From assembly GCA_020060805.1 (NCBI GenBank), contig JAGUZM010000357.1, positions 1 to 32,388 on the forward strand: DNA of 32,388 bases. Reading direction: 5' to 3'. The notes below the pieces were generated by a model. The model was not told where the DNA came from. It worked only from the letters and a program-made list of their open reading frames with translations, and ran no database searches. This DNA comes from Deltaproteobacteria bacterium (GTDB lineage Bacteria > Desulfobacterota > DSM-4660 > Desulfatiglandales > HGW-15). Positions 28,367-32,388 of the stretch are shown here, one piece after another. Positions within the stretch are counted from its first letter, which is position 1. The number at the start of each line of letters is the position of its first letter. The position numbers were made by a program, and so were the translations under genes.

Positions 28367-29509
28367 TTGAACAGGCAGGAACCGTTGCGCAAAGACATCA
28401 CGATCATCGGCGGCTCTGCGGCAGGTATGCTCAGCGCCTACTGGCTGGCTCGGGCAGGTTGTCGCGTCAGAGTATTTGAAGGAGATCACAAAATCGATCC
28501 TCCTCCTCGCACGCTTATTGTCACGGAGAGCTTTCGATCGGTCCTCGGACCGATCGCTGACAACTCGATCGTCAACACAATCAACCGCTTCGAGCTCTTC
28601 GCGGATGGCCGCTCCGCGTCGGTTTCCCTTCGCCGGCCGGACCTGATCGTTGAACGGTCCGCCCTGATACAAAACCTTGCGGAAAGGGCTGAAGGGGCGG
28701 GAGCGCGGATTCTCTGCGATCACCGGTTCCTGGGCTTGAGACCGAACGGGAGCAGACTTCAGTTCAGGGTGGCCACGAATAGCCACACCGTGGAGTCGGC
28801 GACAGAAATTGTGATCGGAGCTGACGGCGCTTTCAGCGACGTCGCGCGGAGCGCCGGTTGGCCGGAAGCGCCGACGGTATCCCTTCTCCAGGCCGTAGTG
28901 GACCTTCCCAAAGACATGCCCCCTCACACCACCCGCGTCTGGTTTCTCCCCGAGGAGACGCCCTATTTCTACTGGCTCATTCCAGATTCACGGAATCGGG
29001 GAGTGTTGGGGCTGATCGGAGAGGACAAGGACCATACCAGGAAATCGCTGGAGCGGTTTCTGGAGAAGAAGAAGTTCTCGGCCCTTGATTTTCAAACTGC
29101 CCTCATCCCACGATACACCGGTTGGATTCCCAATCACCGCCGGCTCGGTATGGGGCACGTTTACCTCGTCGGAGATGCCGCAGGCCACGTGAAAGTGACC
29201 ACGGTAGGCGGGATTGTGACCGGCTTCCAGGGGGCCCTGGGCGTGGTGGAGGCCATTCTAAAAGGAGGCAAGAGTCTGCGACTGCGGAAACTGCGCCATG
29301 AGCTGGATCGCCACTTGCTGATCCGCAGGGTGCTTCATCGCTTTTCTCAGGCCGACTACGCGAAGCTTCTGGACATGCTGGGCCCTTCCGCTCGCCACCC
29401 TCTCAGTGCATTCACGAGAGATGAAAGCAGCAAATTGCTCTTCCGTCTCCTTGTTAGGCAGCCCGCCTTGATCGTGCTCGGGATGCGCTCCCTCTTCCTG
29501 GATAAATGA
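28367..29509 (+). CDS. geranylgeranyl-reductase-like FAD-dependent oxidoreductase
   Basis: Rossmann ITIIGGSAAGMLSAYWLARAGCRVRVFE; VIGADGAFSDVARSAG; HVYLVGDAAGHVKVTTVGGIVTGFQGA, resembling the GGR-family GDAAGxVKPTTGGGI motif. TTG start at 28367; longer ORF opens inside the upstream gene. Confidence 0.8.
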   Translation: MNRQEPLRKDITIIGGSAAGMLSAYWLARAGCRVRVFEGDHKIDPPPRTLIVTESFRSVLGPIADNSIVNTINRFELFADGRSASVSLRRPDLIVERSALIQNLAERAEGAGARILCDHRFLGLRPNGSRLQFRVATNSHTVESATEIVIGADGAFSDVARSAGWPEAPTVSLLQAVVDLPKDMPPHTTRVWFLPEETPYFYWLIPDSRNRGVLGLIGEDKDHTRKSLERFLEKKKFSALDFQTALIPRYTGWIPNHRRLGMGHVYLVGDAAGHVKVTTVGGIVTGFQGALGVVEAILKGGKSLRLRKLRHELDRHLLIRRVLHRFSQADYAKLLDMLGPSARHPLSAFTRDESSKLLFRLLVRQPALIVLGMRSLFLDK

Positions 29510-29636
29510 CCCACTTTGGTTTTTCGCAGGTTGACCTCAGGGGAAAAAGGCAGGGCGGAGAAAAGCATACGGGCTTGATCGCTCGACAGGCATGTATCCC
29601 GATGAAGTGTCAACCGGGGTAAGAAGGTGTATTAAA

Positions 29637-31451
29637 TTGGATATTCTTGGGATTTCTGCGTTCTACCATGACAGTGCGGCATGTTTGGTCCGGGATGGAT
29701 CAATCCTGGCAGCCGCCCAGGAGGAGCGGTTTACGAGGAAAAAGCACGATCCGCGCTTCCCGAGGAATGCCATCCGGTACTGCCTCGATGAGGGTGGGAT
29801 CAAGGCCGGCGAGTTGAACTACGTTGTTTTCTATGACAAACCTTTCTTGACCTTTGAGCGCCTTCTGTTGAGTTACATAACCGTTGCGCCGAAGGGTTTG
29901 CGTTCATGGCTTGAGGCGATGCCCCTATGGCTTGGCCGGAAGCTGCACGTTCAGAAGGTCATCCAGAAGGAAATAGGATATGAGGGGGAGGTGCTGTTTA
30001 CCGAGCATCATGAGGCTCATGCAGCTTCCGCGTTCTACCCATCCCCGTTTGAAGAAGCAGTGATCCTCACCATGGATGGTGTGGGAGAATGGGCGACAGC
30101 CAGCTATGGGTACGGAAGAGGGAATGAGATATATCTTTTGAAGGAACTCCACTTCCCTGATTCTCTTGGACTACTCTATTCGGCTTTCACCTATTTCACA
30201 GGGTTTAAAGTCAACTCAGGGGAGTACAAGCTGATGGGGCTTGCTCCGTATGGAAAACCCCGTTACAGAGATGTGATCCTCAAGGAACTGGTGGATGTGA
30301 AGGAAGACGGATCACTCCGGCTGAATCTTTTCTATTTTGATTTCCTCGGGGGACTGAGGATGACCAACAAGCGGTTCGAGAAGCTTTTCGGCGGACCTGC
30401 CAGGAAACCGGAAGGAGAGATCACTCAAAGGGAGATGGATATCGCGGCGAGCATCCAGGCGGTTATCGAAGAGATCATCATGAGAATGATATGGACTGTA
30501 TACCGGGAAACGAAGCTTCAATGCCTTTGCCTGGCAGGGGGAGTAGCTCTGAATTGCGTGGCCAATGGCCGTATTCTGAAACAAGGCCCCTTTAAGGAGG
30601 TCTGGATACAGCCTGCGGCCGGAGACGCGGGAGGATCTTTAGGGGCAGCTTTATCCGTGTGGCATCGTTTCCTCGGAAGGGGAAGGAAGGTTATTGACGG
30701 AAAGGACAGCCAGAGGGGTTCCTACCTGGGACCCGCTTTCTCTTCTGAAAGGGTAAGAGCGTTTCTTGATGCCAACAAGTATCCCTACAGAAAACTGGAA
30801 GAAGAGGAGAGGGCAAGGGCAATTGCCGGATACATAGCGGCGGGAAAGGTCGTCGGATATATGACCGGCCGGATGGAATTTGGGCCCAGAGCCTTGGGCG
30901 CTCGGAGCATCCTGGGAGATCCGCGTCGAACGGAAACCCAGAGTATCATGAATCTCAAGATAAAGTACCGGGAGTCCTTCAGGCCTTTTGCGCCGACGGT
31001 TCTGGAGAATAAGGTTTCCGAGTATTTCGAGATGGACCGGCCAAGCCCATACATGCTGCTGGTGGCGAAGGTTCAAGAACAAAGGAGATTGCCACAGCCC
31101 TCGCCGGATGGATTGGGTTTGCTCGAAAGGCTCAGAATCCGGCGGAGCGATATTCCCGCCGTGACCCATTTGGACTATTCGGCCCGTGTTCAGACCGTGA
31201 ACAGAGAGGATAAGCCCGATTATTACGATGTGATTTCCGAATTTGAAAGACTAACCGGGTGTGCTGTGGTAGTAAACACCAGTTTCAATGTGAGGGGGGA
31301 GCCGATCATCCGCTCTCATGAAGATGCTTACAGGTGCTTCATGCGAACCGAGATGGATATCCTGGTGCTGGAGGATTGCATCCTTTTTAAGGAACAGCAG
31401 CCAAAATGGACGGAGGGAAAAGAATGGCGAAAGGGGTTGATTCTTGACTGA
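29637..31451 (+). CDS. NodU/CmcH-family carbamoyltransferase (copy 2, SxtI-like)
   Basis: LDILGISAFYHDSAACLVRDGSILAAAQEERFTRKKHD; FTEHHEAHAASAFYPSPF; LCLAGGVALNCVANGRIL; GRMEFGPRALGARSILGDPRR; VVVNTSFNVRGEPII. TTG at 29637 fits the family N-terminus. Confidence 0.93.
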   Translation: MDILGISAFYHDSAACLVRDGSILAAAQEERFTRKKHDPRFPRNAIRYCLDEGGIKAGELNYVVFYDKPFLTFERLLLSYITVAPKGLRSWLEAMPLWLGRKLHVQKVIQKEIGYEGEVLFTEHHEAHAASAFYPSPFEEAVILTMDGVGEWATASYGYGRGNEIYLLKELHFPDSLGLLYSAFTYFTGFKVNSGEYKLMGLAPYGKPRYRDVILKELVDVKEDGSLRLNLFYFDFLGGLRMTNKRFEKLFGGPARKPEGEITQREMDIAASIQAVIEEIIMRMIWTVYRETKLQCLCLAGGVALNCVANGRILKQGPFKEVWIQPAAGDAGGSLGAALSVWHRFLGRGRKVIDGKDSQRGSYLGPAFSSERVRAFLDANKYPYRKLEEEERARAIAGYIAAGKVVGYMTGRMEFGPRALGARSILGDPRRTETQSIMNLKIKYRESFRPFAPTVLENKVSEYFEMDRPSPYMLLVAKVQEQRRLPQPSPDGLGLLERLRIRRSDIPAVTHLDYSARVQTVNREDKPDYYDVISEFERLTGCAVVVNTSFNVRGEPIIRSHEDAYRCFMRTEMDILVLEDCILFKEQQPKWTEGKEWRKGLILD

Positions 31452-31833
31452 GAAAAGAGAGATCAGAAAATTCGGCGGGATTGCGCTCATTCTTTTCGGA
31501 GTTCTGTCCGCGATGGGACTCTGGCGACAAAAGGCTTTCATTTCGTATTTCTTTGGCTTGCTGTCATTTCTGGGGTTGTGCTTTCTCCTTTTGCCGGAGC
31601 CTTTGAATCCTGTGTATGAAAAGTGGCTCAAGATCGGCCGTGGGATAGGGAGGGTAATGACCGCAGTCATGTTGACGCTGGCATATTATCTGGTGATCAC
31701 TCCAACTGCGTTGATCAAGAGGCTCTTCGGAGGAAACCCGATCCCTACCTCCCCCGATCAGGCAAGGGATTCATACTGGGTTCAGCGCTCCGAACCGGCT
31801 CAACCGAGAGAGCGTTTTCTGAAACGCTATTAA
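31444..31833 (+). CDS. SxtJ-like small membrane protein
   Basis: Two or more hydrophobic helices (GGIALILFGVLSAMGLW, FGLLSFLGLCFLLLPEPLNPVYEKWLKIGRGIG, VMLTLAYYLVITPTALIKRLFG); overlaps the carbamoyltransferase stop; SxtJ-like size and context. Confidence 0.75.
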   Translation: MTEKREIRKFGGIALILFGVLSAMGLWRQKAFISYFFGLLSFLGLCFLLLPEPLNPVYEKWLKIGRGIGRVMTAVMLTLAYYLVITPTALIKRLFGGNPIPTSPDQARDSYWVQRSEPAQPRERFLKRY

Positions 31834-31849
31834 GAGGGAGGGAGATGAA

Positions 31850-32008
31850 ATGGGTAATCAGTCTTTCGTGTCGGAGTTCTGGGAATTCCTTAGATCAAGA
31901 AAAAGGTATTGGCTTCTCCCTGCCGTGATTGTCCTAGCTCTTATGGGTATGATCATTATTTTCACAGAAGGAAGTGCGGTGGCTCCGTTCATATATGCCC
32001 TGTTCTAA
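31850..32008 (+). CDS. 52-aa DUF5989/SxtK-like single-TM protein
   Basis: Reading 31850-32008: MGNQSFVSEFWEFLRSRKRYWLLPAVIVLALMGMIIIFTEGSAVAPFIYALF*; preceded by RBS gagggagggag; absent from the supplied ORF track. Confidence 0.75.
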   Translation: MGNQSFVSEFWEFLRSRKRYWLLPAVIVLALMGMIIIFTEGSAVAPFIYALF

Positions 32009-32103
32009 TTTGAACGGAAAGAGTTCATTTTCTTGAGATTCCAACGCTTGCGATATTTTCCTTCCCTTCGGTGAACTACAATCTCACGTCCACGTGACGC
32101 CGA

Positions 32104-32388
32104 GAGACCTCTGCACAACCTACCCAAAAACGTCATATAGGATTGGAGTGTCTAAATTTGGAAGTTGTCGGAAATGCTGAGGAACTGAGATTCCTGAAAA
32201 TCGTATAATCCATTGATATTGCTTGAAAAAGAGATAATTTTGATCTATACTTCTCCCCTAACAATGGCTGGTCAGTGAAGGGGGAAGGTATGGGCTACAA
32301 GAAGTGGGGCAAAGAGATCAGCTTCGCGGACTTGGCAGTGAGGAAATCCCTTGAGCACAACCGCAGTCTGCAGATGATGATGAGCATA
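32104..32388 (+). mobile_element. probable left end of an insertion sequence (IS5-like?)
   Basis: GAGACCTCTGCACAACC at 32104 resembles terminal repeats remembered from IS5-type elements; a transposase-like ORF starts at 32290. The right end is outside the window. Confidence 0.4.
32290..32388 (+). CDS. putative transposase N-terminus (cut by window end)
   Basis: MGYKKWGKEISFADLAVRKSLEHNRSLQMMMSI; 'FADLA..KSLEHNRSL' is reminiscent of IS5-like transposase N-termini. Confidence 0.45.
   Translation, partial: MGYKKWGKEISFADLAVRKSLEHNRSLQMMMSI

Noticed and set aside
28319-28927. Minus-strand ORF of 202 aa opposite the flavoprotein gene
   Set aside because: Lies antisense to a strongly supported family member, has no recognisable domain, and is typical of shadow ORFs in GC-rich coding DNA.
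30651-31169. Minus-strand ORF of 172 aa opposite carbamoyltransferase copy 2
   Set aside because: Low-complexity composition and no domain signal; antisense to conserved motifs of the carbamoyltransferase.
1-32388. CRISPR arrays, tRNA or rRNA genes
   Set aside because: No regularly spaced repeats, tRNA cloverleaf signatures or rRNA-like segments were seen; nearly all sequence is protein-coding.

Overview
The window is a single-strand (+) polysaccharide/glycoconjugate biosynthesis locus of about 32 kb with roughly 28 tightly packed genes, many with overlapping stop/start codons. Left part: a FemAB/GNAT-like acyltransferase cut by the window edge, a MiaB-like radical SAM enzyme with no TRAM domain, a second FemAB-like protein, a SAM methyltransferase, a GNAT acetyltransferase, a GH43-like beta-propeller protein and a DegT-family aminotransferase. 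Middle part: GT2 and several GT4 glycosyltransferases, two FkbM methyltransferases, a Wzy-like polytopic membrane protein, an SGNH hydrolase, a GT9 and an AsnB-type amidotransferase. Right part: another GT4, a split Alg14/Alg13 (PssD/PssE-like) pair, a YdcF/DUF218 protein, two divergent NodU/CmcH carbamoyltransferases, a GT4, a short polyprenyl-phosphate sugar-phosphate transferase and a geranylgeranyl-reductase-like flavoprotein. The second carbamoyltransferase is followed by an SxtJ-like membrane protein and a 52-aa DUF5989-like ORF that is missing from the supplied ORF track. A decayed GT4 remnant lies in the 0.6 kb gap at about 9.45-9.6 kb, and a probable IS element begins at the right edge. 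The strongest candidates for under-described biology are: the carbamoyltransferase-SxtJ-small-protein triad, the GGR-like flavoprotein next to the initiating sugar transferase, and the TRAM-less MiaB-like enzyme between two FemAB-like proteins. No tRNA, rRNA or CRISPR was recognised. All product calls come from reading motifs; no database search was run.
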